From: Rhodococcoides fascians A25f
Lineage (GTDB): Bacteria > Actinomycetota > Actinomycetes > Mycobacteriales > Mycobacteriaceae
NCBI RefSeq assembly: GCF_000760935.2
Contig: NZ_CP049744.1
Coordinates: 4,867,501 to 4,931,500 of the forward strand
Length of the DNA stretch: 64,000 bases
Direction of reading: 5' to 3'
Positions 1-8,160 of the stretch are shown here, one piece after another. Every line of letters begins with the position of its first letter. The first letter of the stretch is position 1. The notes under the pieces are model-generated. The model searched no databases and had not been told where the DNA came from. It saw only the letters and a program-made list of their open reading frames with translations. Both the position numbers and the translations under genes were made by a program.

Positions 1-1
1 G

Positions 2-427
2 GGCCAGGCGCTCCCCCCCATGCTCGCCACCCGAACGGTTCTTCCGCTGATGCAGGCGCAGAACGGAGGAAGTATCGTCAACATTGCCTCCGACGCTGCG
101 AAGGTTCCGACCCCTGGCGAAAGCGTGCTGGGCGCCGCGATGGCCGCGATCGCGATGTTCACGCGAGTCACAGCTGTCGAAGCGAAGCGCAACGGCGTGC
201 GAGTCAACTGCGTGACGCCCTCACTCGTCGAGGGCACTGCAACGGCACAAAACGTTCTCAGCGACGGCTTCAGCAGGTCGTTGTTCCAGAAAGCGAGCGC
301 CCAGGCACACCTCGGAGTAGCGGTACCCGAGGACTTAGCGGCACTGATCGTCTTTCTCGGCGGACCCGCTGCCGCACGGCTGACAGGTCAATCCATCAGT
401 GTCAATGGCGGCATTTCGGCCTTCTGA
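2..427 (+). CDS. SDR-family protein, BadH-like, C-terminal part, catalytic Tyr/Lys missing
   Basis: The reading frame is open to the left edge, so the 5' part lies outside the window. The visible part is the second half of a Rossmann-fold short-chain dehydrogenase: an NIASDAAKV strand, the segment around GVRVNCVTPS, and a C-terminal LTGQSISVNGG motif. These match the style of BadH-type 2-hydroxycyclohexanecarboxyl-CoA dehydrogenases. Where the family has YxxxK, this protein reads ESVLGAAMAA, so the tyrosine is Leu and the lysine is Met. Classical SDR oxidoreduction should therefore be impaired. It may be a non-catalytic partner subunit or a diverged enzyme. A strong hairpin follows the stop codon. 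The SDR family assignment is certain; the function is not. Confidence 0.8.
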   Translation, partial: GQALPPMLATRTVLPLMQAQNGGSIVNIASDAAKVPTPGESVLGAAMAAIAMFTRVTAVEAKRNGVRVNCVTPSLVEGTATAQNVLSDGFSRSLFQKASAQAHLGVAVPEDLAALIVFLGGPAAARLTGQSISVNGGISAF

Positions 428-460
428 TCCGGCGTTGTCCTCCGCCGTGTCGATTCCAGA

Positions 461-497
461 CGTTCGGGGCGTACACCGCAGCGCTACGCCCCGAACG
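461..497. terminator. 13-bp inverted repeat after the first SDR gene
   Basis: A perfect 13-bp inverted repeat (461-473 and 485-497, stem CGTTCGGGGCGTA) with an 11-nt loop starts 34 bases after the SDR stop. There is no clear T-run, which is common for high-GC actinobacterial terminators. Confidence 0.65.
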
Positions 498-1084
498 GCT
501 GATGCCGTTGTGTAGGGGGTACTAGCAGCGAACTACGTGCACACGATCGACGATTGCACGACCTACTGCCGCAGGCGGGTGTGGTCGCGGCGACGACGGA
601 ATTACCCGCGGCGTTGCATCAGCCCTTCTCGTGCCGCGCGCGACCCGCCATGAACTGTCGCAGCAGGGCCTCCTGGTTCCGGCCGACCATGGCGCGCCAC
701 GCAAATTGAGAGCAGCAGGCCCAGTCGTGACTCCGAGAGTGGCGACATCACTTCGGTCGCCTTCGTGACGGGCAGCGCGAGATGGATGCCTCGGAAGTGC
801 GTATCCCAGCGCTGCCCAGGTGTCACCGCCGGAGTGTCGGTCCACCTGTCGATGTACCCAATAACTGCTGTGGCACAGTCGTATTGCTGACGCCACAACC
901 ATGCATATGAGATGGCCGGTCTGTGGTCCGGAGTGCTGATAGTCGCTCGACCGTTCGATCTCGAACGCTCGTCGGCTCTTGCCGCGAATGGACGTCTCAG
1001 GCTACTGTTACGCAAATGGTCAGTCCAAAGACCATAATTCTTGGAGGCGGTCCCGCCCCTCAACCGAAAGGACATCGGAGTCTG
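498..1084. other. Intergenic region before the BadI-like operon
   Basis: No convincing gene is seen. Open frames here on either strand have no recognisable domains or ribosome binding site. The only clear content is the promoter-proximal operator at 1017-1027 with a CATAAT element at 1033-1038, just before the downstream gene. Confidence 0.5.
1017..1027. promoter_or_regulatory. FadR/GntR-type operator, TGGTCAGTCCA
   Basis: The same 11-mer occurs at 4610-4620 and, inverted, at 12584-12594. It resembles the FadR-family operator TGGTCnGACCA. It lies 57 bases upstream of the BadI-like start and just upstream of a possible -10 element (CATAAT, 1033-1038). Binding by the GntR protein encoded at 4710-5480 is inferred. 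Confidence 0.65.
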
Positions 1085-1879
1085 ATGGCTGAATTCACCG
1101 ACATCACTTATGAGGTCGACAACGGTCTTGCCTGGATCACCATCAACCGCCCCGAGCGGTACAACGCGTTTCGTGCGCAAACCGTCGACGAACTGGTTCT
1201 CGCGTTCAAGCGGGCCTGGGCGAGCAGCGAGGTAGGCGTCATCGCGCTGACGGGCGCCGGTGACAAGGCGTTCTGCGCAGGCGGCGACCAGAAACAACGT
1301 ATGGAGACGGGCGACTATGGGCCCTCCGCCAGCGGTTTGTTCGAGGTGGAAGCACTTCACCGGGTGATCCGCGACGCTCCGAAGCCGGTCATCGCCGCGG
1401 TCAACGGACTGGCTATCGGCGGTGGCCACGTTCTGCACGTTCTCTGCGACCTCACGATCGCGGCCGACACCGCGCAGTTCGGCCAGAACGGCCCCCGTGT
1501 CGGATCGTTCGACGCGGGTCTCGGTTCCGGATATCTCGCTCGCGTTGTCGGCGAGAAGCGCGCACGCGAGATCTGGTTCATGCTGCGGCGACTGTCCGCA
1601 GACGAAGCGCTCGATTGGGGTCTTGTGAACAAGGTTGTCCCAGCGGCTGATCTGAAGTCCGAGGTACGTGCCTGGGCCGATCAGATGCTCGACTTCTCCC
1701 CGACCTCACTCAAGGTCCTCAAACAGTCGATGAACACCGACACCGAACATTTCGTCAGCATCGGATCCATGGCGTACTCGACACTCGAAATCTTCGGCGA
1801 AACCCCGGAAGCCCGCGAGGGCATTACTGCATTCAACGAAAAGCGCAAGCCGGACTTCAGTCCCTACCGAGGAAAATAG
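1085..1879 (+). CDS. Crotonase-family ring-cleaving hydrolase, BadI/MenB-like
   Basis: A 264-residue crotonase. It carries INRPERYNAF, an oxyanion-hole segment GAGDKAFCAGGDQ, the second loop [11 protein letters not shown], and [15 protein letters not shown] with the Asp conserved in MenB and BadI. It ends EKRKPDFSPY. The GGDQ and SFD signatures place it in the MenB/BadI branch rather than among plain enoyl-CoA hydratases. BadI opens the ring of 2-ketocyclohexanecarboxyl-CoA hydrolytically to pimeloyl-CoA. A similar hydrolytic C-C cleavage of a cyclic beta-keto-acyl-CoA is inferred here. The ATG at 1085 was chosen over a longer open frame because homology starts there and a purine-rich GAAAGGA lies upstream. 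The stop codon abuts the ATG of the next acyl-CoA dehydrogenase gene, so the two form an operon. Confidence 0.85.
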   Translation: MAEFTDITYEVDNGLAWITINRPERYNAFRAQTVDELVLAFKRAWASSEVGVIALTGAGDKAFCAGGDQKQRMETGDYGPSASGLFEVEALHRVIRDAPKPVIAAVNGLAIGGGHVLHVLCDLTIAADTAQFGQNGPRVGSFDAGLGSGYLARVVGEKRAREIWFMLRRLSADEALDWGLVNKVVPAADLKSEVRAWADQMLDFSPTSLKVLKQSMNTDTEHFVSIGSMAYSTLEIFGETPEAREGITAFNEKRKPDFSPYRGK

Positions 1880-3016
1880 ATGCAGTTCTCGCCCGAGCAG
1901 CGAGACTTCGCGGTGGCGGTGCGAACCTACTGCCGGCGCGAGCTGGCGAGCGTGGCGCAGCGTGACGCTGTCACCGACGGCGGGACCTTGTCCAACAGTG
2001 TCAAGGTTCTGTCGGACATGGCGCACAATGGCTGGCTCGGTGTGTCTTTGCCCGATGAATTCGGCGGCGGTGGAGCAGGATTCGTCGATGAATGCCTCTT
2101 TCTGGAAGAGGCGTCACGCGGGTTGGCGCCGATCACCGGATACGCGACAGGCCTCACCGCAGCGCAAACTTACCTTCGGTGGGGCTCGGACGAACAGAAG
2201 AATACGGTGGTGACCAACCTGGTGTCGGGCCGGCTGGAAGCCATTGCGCTCAGCGAGCCGGGCGCGGGGTCGGATCTGGCCGGGGTTCGGGTGAGTGCGC
2301 GGCGTGATGGTGACCGGTACCTGATCAACGGGCAGAAGACCTGGATATCGGCCGCCCATGTGGCAGAGCATGTTCTGGTGCTCACCCGTGAGGACGCATC
2401 CGGGAAGAGCCATGAGGGGCTTACGCTTCTCATGGTGCCGACAGACGCACCTGGATTGACCATCCGAGCCATCGAGACGATGGAGCCGCACACCTGCAAC
2501 GATGTGTTCTTCACAGACGTGTCGGTTCCAACGTCGGCCGTTGTCGGCGCACCCCTTGGGGCGTGGAAACAGTTGATGCGAGGACTGAGCATCGAGCGTC
2601 TCATCATTGCAGCGATGAGTATCGGCGGCGCTCAGCGGGCCCTCGACGACCTAGTGGTGTACGCCCGTGGACGAGAACAATTCGGTCGCCCGATTGCCAG
2701 TTTCCAGGCCCTCCGTCATCGCATGGCCGACATCGCCACCGATATCGATATCGCCAGGGTGTTCGTGTACGACGTCGCGCGCAGCATCGACAGCGGCTTG
2801 GAGGATGACCTGTCCAGAGAGAGCGCAATGGCGAAGATGCGCTGCACGGAGGTCGCCAAGAACACCGCCCTGGAGGCCATGCAAATGATGGGCGGGTACG
2901 GGTATGCGCGTGAGTACGGCATGGAAGGTCAGGTGCGGAGAGCCCTGGCTCCTCCGATCTACGGCGGTAGCAACGAAATTCAACGCGAAATCATCGCGAA
3001 AACCATCGGCCTCTGA
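1880..3016 (+). CDS. Acyl-CoA dehydrogenase
   Basis: A 378-residue flavin-dependent acyl-CoA dehydrogenase that should introduce an alpha,beta double bond into an acyl-CoA. It has all three regions: an N-terminal helical domain, the middle beta domain with ALSEPGAGSD and KTWIS, and the C-terminal helical domain with RREQFG-type and GGYGYAREY motifs. The usual IYEGT near the C-terminus reads IYGGS, so the Glu used by MCAD-type enzymes is absent there. A Glu in SIERLI, at the place used by isovaleryl-CoA and long-chain dehydrogenases, is a plausible catalytic base. It starts directly after the stop of the BadI-like gene and probably acts on the same substrate series. Confidence 0.88.
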   Translation: MQFSPEQRDFAVAVRTYCRRELASVAQRDAVTDGGTLSNSVKVLSDMAHNGWLGVSLPDEFGGGGAGFVDECLFLEEASRGLAPITGYATGLTAAQTYLRWGSDEQKNTVVTNLVSGRLEAIALSEPGAGSDLAGVRVSARRDGDRYLINGQKTWISAAHVAEHVLVLTREDASGKSHEGLTLLMVPTDAPGLTIRAIETMEPHTCNDVFFTDVSVPTSAVVGAPLGAWKQLMRGLSIERLIIAAMSIGGAQRALDDLVVYARGREQFGRPIASFQALRHRMADIATDIDIARVFVYDVARSIDSGLEDDLSRESAMAKMRCTEVAKNTALEAMQMMGGYGYAREYGMEGQVRRALAPPIYGGSNEIQREIIAKTIGL

Positions 3017-3738
3017 CCCCCTCACGGATGCGAACCCTCGCGCCGTGTCACACCTCCCGCTTCCCGTCCGGGATCGCCGAATCGTCGACGACGCGGGGCT
3101 TCCGAGTGATGCCCCATCGCCGAGTCAGAACATGTGGGCATGGACCGACGTCGGCGTTCGTGTTCCGATCCCGCGGTGGCTAGGGCTGCGGTGCACTCGA
3201 AGGACATCTCGCTGGCACGGACCAGAAGTGCCGAACAACGCCGACGCTTTTACTCGACACGGCTAGCGTGTCTTTTGAGAAGCGCGGAACCGGCACGAAC
3301 GCGGTTTCGTCAGTTGGCACCCGATTCGCCGACAGCCTACGCAGGTGCGCCTGGACGCTCTCTACGAGCTCGGGAACCGACGGCGTTCGTTTCATCCGAC
3401 ACGTTCGGGCACACGGAACTGCGCTGGGCGGTGGTCGGATGCTCGCCTGCCGCGGAACCTTCACCGTCCGACGAGCCCCCGAGGCCCGGTGCGGTCAAGG
3501 AAAACGGGCATCGCCAGGACCAGGTCGGTCCAAAACATTTGAAGATGGTGGATCGACCGACAGCGGGACATGTACCGGACTGCTCTGACAACCGTGCAGC
3601 GACAAGCCCTAGAAGGCGGAGTGCGGACGTAGCGGCGACCACGCTCGATCCGACAGACATCTCGCTCCACGCGGCTTACGTCTACCGGGCGATGGTGCGA
3701 GACGTCTCGCACATGATCAAAAGCAGCTGAGTCGAGGG
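3017..3738. other. Intergenic region with no recognisable gene
   Basis: About 720 bases between convergent genes. Open frames exist on both strands but carry no motif, no good ribosome binding site and no homology that can be recognised by eye. It may be a decayed gene; nothing specific is seen. Confidence 0.5.
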
Positions 3739-4521
3739 TCAGCGAAAATCAGGGCGCCGTTTCTCGACGAACGCCGTGATTCCCTCGGCGGCCTCACCTT
3801 CTTCGAACAACGACTGTTCCTGCGCGATTTCATAGCTGGCGCCCTCCGTCAGGGGGACGTCGAAGGCTGCGTTCACAGTGCGGATCACCGCGAGTTGAGC
3901 AGGCAGGGAACCACCGCGCAATTCCGCGGCGAACGCCAGAGCGCCCTCGACGACGTCACCATCGGTCACGCGTTCGACGAGGCCGATCGATAGCGCCTCC
4001 GGTGTGCGCAGCTGCCGGGCGGTCAGCATGATGTCGAGCGCTCGGCCGCGGCCCACCAACTGCGGGAGCCGTTGTGTCCCACCGGCACCAGGAATCAGCC
4101 CGATCTTGACCTCGGGTAGGCCGAACTTGGCGCTCGGTCCGGCCACGCGCAGCGTGCACGCCATCGCCAACTCCAGCCCACCGCCGAGGGCGAGACCGTC
4201 GACGGCGGCGATCGATACCCATGGAGCGGCGGCCAGGCGATCGTTCACCTCCCGCATCTTATCGCCGTACGCGGTGAACGACGCTGCGTCGATCGTTTTC
4301 AGATGCTTGATGTCGGCACCTGCAGCGAAGAACCCTGGTATGGCCGATGCAATGATCATGATCTTCACATCACCCGCCTTCTCGGCGGCGTCCATGGCGA
4401 GGTGCAATCCTTCGAGCAGCGACAATCCCAACGCATTTGCCGGAGGTCGTTGCAGGGTGACCAGGGTGATTCCGGGTTTCACCGGGTGCCAGGTGACCAC
4501 TTCGTCGGCGAGATCCGCCAT
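3739..4521 (-). CDS. Enoyl-CoA hydratase/isomerase family protein
   Basis: A 260-residue crotonase that probably hydrates an enoyl-CoA. The oxyanion-hole sequence is PGFFAAGADIKHL. Both catalytic glutamates of classical hydratases are present, in LGGGLELAMAC and in FGLPEVKIGLIPGAGGTQRL. It ends EGITAFVEKRRPDF. The ATG at 4521 has a GAGGAA ribosome binding site; the open frame extends 17 codons further without support. It is transcribed away from the GntR gene, and the shared region holds a promoter and two operator-like sites. In a BadHI-type scheme it would be the BadK-equivalent step that makes the beta-hydroxyacyl-CoA. That pathway role is inferred. Confidence 0.88.
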   Translation of the reverse strand: MADLADEVVTWHPVKPGITLVTLQRPPANALGLSLLEGLHLAMDAAEKAGDVKIMIIASAIPGFFAAGADIKHLKTIDAASFTAYGDKMREVNDRLAAAPWVSIAAVDGLALGGGLELAMACTLRVAGPSAKFGLPEVKIGLIPGAGGTQRLPQLVGRGRALDIMLTARQLRTPEALSIGLVERVTDGDVVEGALAFAAELRGGSLPAQLAVIRTVNAAFDVPLTEGASYEIAQEQSLFEEGEAAEGITAFVEKRRPDFR

Positions 4522-4579
4522 GAATTCCTCACTCAGTCTCGCGTAGCGCATGCGGGGTCGCTGCCCCCACACAATATCG

Positions 4580-4620
4580 TTGACAACGATTAATAGTCAA
4601 CCAATTATATGGTCAGTCCA
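4580..4620. promoter_or_regulatory. Divergent promoter region with FadR-type operator (TGGTCAGTCCA at 4610-4620)
   Basis: On the plus strand TTGACA (4580-4585) and AATTAT (4603-4608) are spaced by 17 nt and point at the GntR gene. On the minus strand TATAAT (4609-4604) points at the enoyl-CoA hydratase gene. The operator 11-mer at 4610-4620 sits at the expected plus-strand start site and inside the minus-strand promoter, so one bound repressor could block both. Confidence 0.65.
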
Positions 4621-4678
4621 AAATCGGACGTCTATGACCGTGGCGACATCGTGCGACCGGGGCGGTTGCTGTTAAATT

Positions 4679-4689
4679 AGGTACGACCA
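4679..4689. promoter_or_regulatory. Second FadR-type operator, AGGTACGACCA, in the GntR leader
   Basis: It matches the TNGTnnnACNA pattern of the FadR group, and its core GGTACGACC also occurs at 20726-20734. It lies 20 bases upstream of the GntR ATG, which suggests autoregulation. Confidence 0.55.
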
Positions 4690-4709
4690 TAAACGGAAAG
4701 CAGGTGTCC

Positions 4710-5480
4710 ATGGCGCAACCGTCCACAAACACAGTTGCACGCCATCGCGTCCAGTTGCAGCCGATGACGGTTCCGAAGGCGTCGGATGTCCTGGCCAACG
4801 ATCTGCGTGAACGTATTCTCCGTGGTGAATACCCGTCGGGAACCGCGCTGCCACCTGAGCGCGAGCTGGTCACCCAAACCCGAATGAGTCGCACTACGGT
4901 CCGCGAGGCCCTCAGGATCCTCGAGGTGCAAGGGTTGGTCGTCATCAAGACCGGCCGCTCGGGTGGAGCGTTCGTACAGCAACCAGGTGGAGACTCGGTC
5001 GCCAGCTCCGTCAGCTTGTTGATACGGGGTCAACAGCTGCGGCTGACGGCCCTTCTCGAAACCCGCGAAGCGATCGAACCCGCGTGTGCAAGCCTCGCGG
5101 CCAAGTACCGGACCGACGAGGACTTAGCCGGCCTCGACGCGGCGAACAAGGTGGTCGGCGATCCCGACCTGCCGCTCGAGGCGTTCTTGCGCGCGAACGT
5201 CGATTGGCACGTGGGGGTAGCAACGGCCAGTCACAACGAACTGCTGACCGGATTCATGAGTGCGCTCTCCAAAGCGATCTACAGCTCGACCGAGAACAAG
5301 GCGTTCGTCGACGATGCTGTGCGTGCGACTACATTCCGGGCGCACAAGTCGATCACAGATGCGATCAGAGCCGGTGATTCCGCAGCAGCGGTGCGCAGAA
5401 TGAGCAAGCACGTGCACGGGTACGCCGAGGCCGTGGTTCAGGTGGAGGAACGTACCGAAATCGACCTGCGCGGATCCTGA
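4710..5480 (+). CDS. FadR-type GntR transcriptional regulator (FCD ligand domain)
   Basis: A 256-residue regulator. The N-terminal winged helix-turn-helix is classical GntR (GTALPPERELVTQTRMSRTT, then VREAL and RILEVQGLV). It is followed by an all-helical FCD domain with metal/ligand residues in NVDWHVGVA, FRAHKSI and MSKHVHGY. Members of this subfamily bind palindromes of the TNGTnnnACNA type and are usually released by acyl-CoA thioesters. Such palindromes stand upstream of nearly all catabolic operons between 1 and 25.5 kb, so this is the probable pathway-specific repressor. The ATG at 4710 is preferred over GTG at 4704 because GGAAAG is better spaced. Its 3' end overlaps the convergent LLM gene by 43 bases. 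Confidence 0.9.
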   Translation: MAQPSTNTVARHRVQLQPMTVPKASDVLANDLRERILRGEYPSGTALPPERELVTQTRMSRTTVREALRILEVQGLVVIKTGRSGGAFVQQPGGDSVASSVSLLIRGQQLRLTALLETREAIEPACASLAAKYRTDEDLAGLDAANKVVGDPDLPLEAFLRANVDWHVGVATASHNELLTGFMSALSKAIYSSTENKAFVDDAVRATTFRAHKSITDAIRAGDSAAAVRRMSKHVHGYAEAVVQVEERTEIDLRGS

Positions 5481-6526
5481 GCTTCTGCCGCTTCAAGATG
5501 GGACCGTAGTCCTTGTAACACGGCTGCATTGGTGTATGCGGTCTGTTGGGCCGTCAGTCCCCACGGCGGTGCGATCAGTGTGATGTGATCGGCGACGTCG
5601 TTCGGAAGCTCGGCCAAGCGCCGTGTGAAGTCGTCCGGCCGGCACGTGATGGTAATTTTTTCGATCATGTCGTCGGTCACCGCGTCGACCAGCGCCTCGT
5701 CGTCACCGATGCGTGCCGCCTCGCGAATGCGGCCCTGGGCGGCGCTCCACCCGTGTAACTCGAACAGCCGGTCGTACACCCGTGACGCGGCGTACTGCCC
5801 GATCGCATACGCGGCTTGCCGCCTCGCCACATCCAGATCCTCGTCGATCGAGCACATCTTGATGCCCATGATCGTGACCTTCCCTGGGTCGCGGCCTGCG
5901 CGGGCGGCACCGCCAGCGATGTCCTCTGCCACCGGGCCGCGGACGTAGTCCGCCGTGTACATCGGGTGCCCCACCAACCCGTCGGCGTGCTCTCCTGCGG
6001 TTCTGACCATCAACGGGTTCACCCCTGCGATCCACATCGGGATTTCGGGCCTGACCGGCTCCGGGACACCAGCAGTCGGTGAGACGTGGACGTGATAGAA
6101 GCGTCCGTCATGATGTACCGGGCCTTCGTGCAGGTGCCACAGCGCCTTCAGGACCGTCAGCAGTTCGGCCATGCGGAGGGCGGGCGCGCTCCCGTCGACG
6201 CCGTGCCACGCCTCCATCATCTTCTTTGTCCCGTTGCCCAAGCCCAGAGTCATACGGCCGTTCGACATTTCGTCGAGATCGCGTGCCTCGGCCGCCCAGA
6301 TCAGCGGACTGCGGCCGACGCCGTAGGCGATGTTGGAACCGATCCCGATCGTGTCGGTGCCGCCGGCCAGCGCCGCCATGGGGATTGTGGCCGAGCGGCT
6401 GTACAACTCGCTGACCCACACGTTCGTGCACCCGATCGCTTCTGCTTCGCGGGCCGTCTCGACCATGGTCTCGAACCGTTGCGGCCCGCGGCCGACACCG
6501 GTGGCGTTGATGCCGAATGTAGTCAC
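5438..6526 (-). CDS. LLM-class, probably F420-dependent, oxidoreductase
   Basis: A 362-residue luciferase-like (beta/alpha)8 protein. Diagnostic segments are EAEAIGCTNVWVSELYS, IGSNIAYGVGRSP, LDEMSNGRMTLGLG and PEIPMWIAGVNP. Many actinobacterial enzymes of this type use reduced F420, but FMNH2-type monooxygenases share the fold, so the cofactor is inferred. The GTG at 6526 has GAGGAA eight bases upstream and matches where homology starts; the open frame continues upstream into the previous gene. It is the last gene of the minus-strand operon starting at 12546. A redox step on an alicyclic or ketone intermediate is possible. The substrate is unknown. Confidence 0.82.
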   Translation of the reverse strand: MTTFGINATGVGRGPQRFETMVETAREAEAIGCTNVWVSELYSRSATIPMAALAGGTDTIGIGSNIAYGVGRSPLIWAAEARDLDEMSNGRMTLGLGNGTKKMMEAWHGVDGSAPALRMAELLTVLKALWHLHEGPVHHDGRFYHVHVSPTAGVPEPVRPEIPMWIAGVNPLMVRTAGEHADGLVGHPMYTADYVRGPVAEDIAGGAARAGRDPGKVTIMGIKMCSIDEDLDVARRQAAYAIGQYAASRVYDRLFELHGWSAAQGRIREAARIGDDEALVDAVTDDMIEKITITCRPDDFTRRLAELPNDVADHITLIAPPWGLTAQQTAYTNAAVLQGLRSHLEAAEAQDPRRSISVRSST

Positions 6527-6543
6527 CGTCTGTATTCCTCGCC

Positions 6544-7377
6544 TCAAGCGCGCCGTGGGAATCGACCGAAATCCGGTGGTCTTTTTTCTTTGAACGCTTC
6601 GCGGCCCTCTTTCGCTTCCTCGGAGGCGTAGAAAAGCAGGTTCGTGTCGTGTGCGAGCTGCTGGATGCCGGCCAGCCCGTCTTCGGCCGCGTGGAAACTG
6701 GCTTTCATCATTCGCAGCGCCATGGGTGAGAGCTCGAGCATCCGGCGAGACCATGCCAGCGTCTCGGACTCCAATTCACCCAGTGGCACAACGGTATTGA
6801 CAAGGCCCATCTCCAGCGCTTCGTGTGCGTCGTATTGCCGACACAGAAACCAGATTTCCTTGGCTTTGCGGGCACCCACCATGTTGGCGAGCAAACCAGC
6901 GCCGAATCCCCCGTCGAACGAGCCCACGCGTGGGCCCACCTGCCCGAGTCGGGCGTTGTCGGCCGCCACAGTCAGATCGCAGACGATCTGCAAGACATGG
7001 CCGCCGCCAATTGCGTACCCGGCGACCATGGCCACCACAGGTTTGGGGAGTCTGCGGATCTGCACTTGCAGATCGGTGACGTGGAAGCGGCCGACCTGAT
7101 CGGGCCGGTCGGGATCTGTCAGGTAGCCGGTGTCACCGCGCACACGCTGATCGCCGCCGGAGCAGAAGGCGTTGTCCCCCTGCCCTGTGAGCACGATGAC
7201 GCCGATTGAAGGGTCCTCACGTGCCAGGGTCAATGCGCTGGAGATCTCCACAAGGGTCTGCGGGCGGAACGCGTTGTGCACTTCCGGCCGGCAGATGGTG
7301 ATTTTGGCGACTCCGTCGGGTGTGCGCGCGTACTCGACATCGTCGTAACGCTCGAGGACGGTCCAGTCGGCTTTCAC
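6544..7377 (-). CDS. MenB-like crotonase, candidate ring-cleaving (BadI-type) enzyme
   Basis: A 277-residue protein very close in pattern to 1,4-dihydroxy-2-naphthoyl-CoA synthase: [71 protein letters not shown], and a C-terminal [12 protein letters not shown]. MenB makes a ring by Claisen condensation and its homologue BadI breaks one by the reverse chemistry. There are no other menaquinone genes here, but a BadH-like SDR is directly upstream, so catabolic ring opening is more likely. The GTG start overlaps the SDR stop as GTGA, showing translational coupling. A second member of this family is at 1085-1879. Confidence 0.85.
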   Translation of the reverse strand: MKADWTVLERYDDVEYARTPDGVAKITICRPEVHNAFRPQTLVEISSALTLAREDPSIGVIVLTGQGDNAFCSGGDQRVRGDTGYLTDPDRPDQVGRFHVTDLQVQIRRLPKPVVAMVAGYAIGGGHVLQIVCDLTVAADNARLGQVGPRVGSFDGGFGAGLLANMVGARKAKEIWFLCRQYDAHEALEMGLVNTVVPLGELESETLAWSRRMLELSPMALRMMKASFHAAEDGLAGIQQLAHDTNLLFYASEEAKEGREAFKEKRPPDFGRFPRRA

Positions 7378-8132
7378 GCCATCGTCAATCCGCCACTCAC
7401 GGACAACGTCTGGCCGGTGATGTACCCGGTGTCATCCGATGCGAAGAAGGCTACCGCGGCAGCGATGTCAGCGGCGACGGCCAACCGTTTCATCGGCACG
7501 GACCGGGTCATCCCGCCTATCACCTTGTCCGCATCCTGACCCGAGCTGTCGGCGAACTTGCGCAGTGCCGGCGTGTCCGTAGGCCCGGGGCAGACGGTAT
7601 TCGCGGTGACACCCTTGGTTGCGACCTCTCGTGCAAGTGTCTTGGTGAACGCGATGATTCCGCCCTTCGCGCCTGAGTAGACCGCTTCGAGTGAGGATCC
7701 CACGCGGCCGGCGTCGGAACCGATATTGATCACGCGACCGAAGCCGCGTTCGATCATGCCCGGCACTACTGCGTGATTGACCCGCAGCGCGCCCTTGAAG
7801 TTGATGTCGAGGATCTTGTTCCAGAAATCCTCGTTGGTGTCGACGAACTTCATGAAGTCGTCCCAGCCGGCGTTGTTGACCACGACTTCGATCGGGCCGA
7901 GTTCCTGACCGATCCGTTCGATGGCAGCGCGCACCGACGCGGTGTCGGTGATGTCGACAGGAACCGCGACTGCTTCTCCGCCGTCGGCGACGATTTGCTG
8001 TGCGGTGCGTTCGGCGGCCTCGAGGTTCAGATCGGCGATCGCCACGCGGAACCCGTCGGCAGCGAGGCGGCGCGAGATGCCCTCTCCGATTCCTTGGGCT
8101 CCGCCGGTGACAAGTGCGACTCGGTTACTCAT
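7374..8132 (-). CDS. SDR dehydrogenase, BadH-like (2-hydroxy-alicyclic-acyl-CoA dehydrogenase)
   Basis: A 252-residue classical SDR with [10 protein letters not shown] for NAD(P) binding, NNAGWDDF, an active-site Ser in [13 protein letters not shown], and the catalytic pair in VYSGAKGG. It ends [13 protein letters not shown]. The NNAGWD, SDAxRVGSS and LSVSGGLTM wording is characteristic of BadH, which oxidises 2-hydroxycyclohexanecarboxyl-CoA to the 2-keto form, the substrate of BadI. The next gene is MenB/BadI-like and is coupled by a GTGA overlap, which strongly supports a BadH-BadI module. The ATG at 8132 has AAGGAAG upstream. Confidence 0.88.
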   Translation of the reverse strand: MSNRVALVTGGAQGIGEGISRRLAADGFRVAIADLNLEAAERTAQQIVADGGEAVAVPVDITDTASVRAAIERIGQELGPIEVVVNNAGWDDFMKFVDTNEDFWNKILDINFKGALRVNHAVVPGMIERGFGRVINIGSDAGRVGSSLEAVYSGAKGGIIAFTKTLAREVATKGVTANTVCPGPTDTPALRKFADSSGQDADKVIGGMTRSVPMKRLAVAADIAAAVAFFASDDTGYITGQTLSVSGGLTMA

Positions 8133-8160
8133 CGATCTTCCTTCTGTCGGGGTTCGGTGC

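Noticed and set aside
602..1438. 278-codon minus-strand open frame
   Set aside because: It overlaps the well-supported BadI-like gene on the other strand, has no recognisable domain and reflects the high G/C content.
6544..7377. Annotation as menaquinone biosynthesis MenB
   Set aside because: Sequence is MenB-like, but the gene is coupled to a BadH-like SDR inside a catabolic operon and no other men genes are present.
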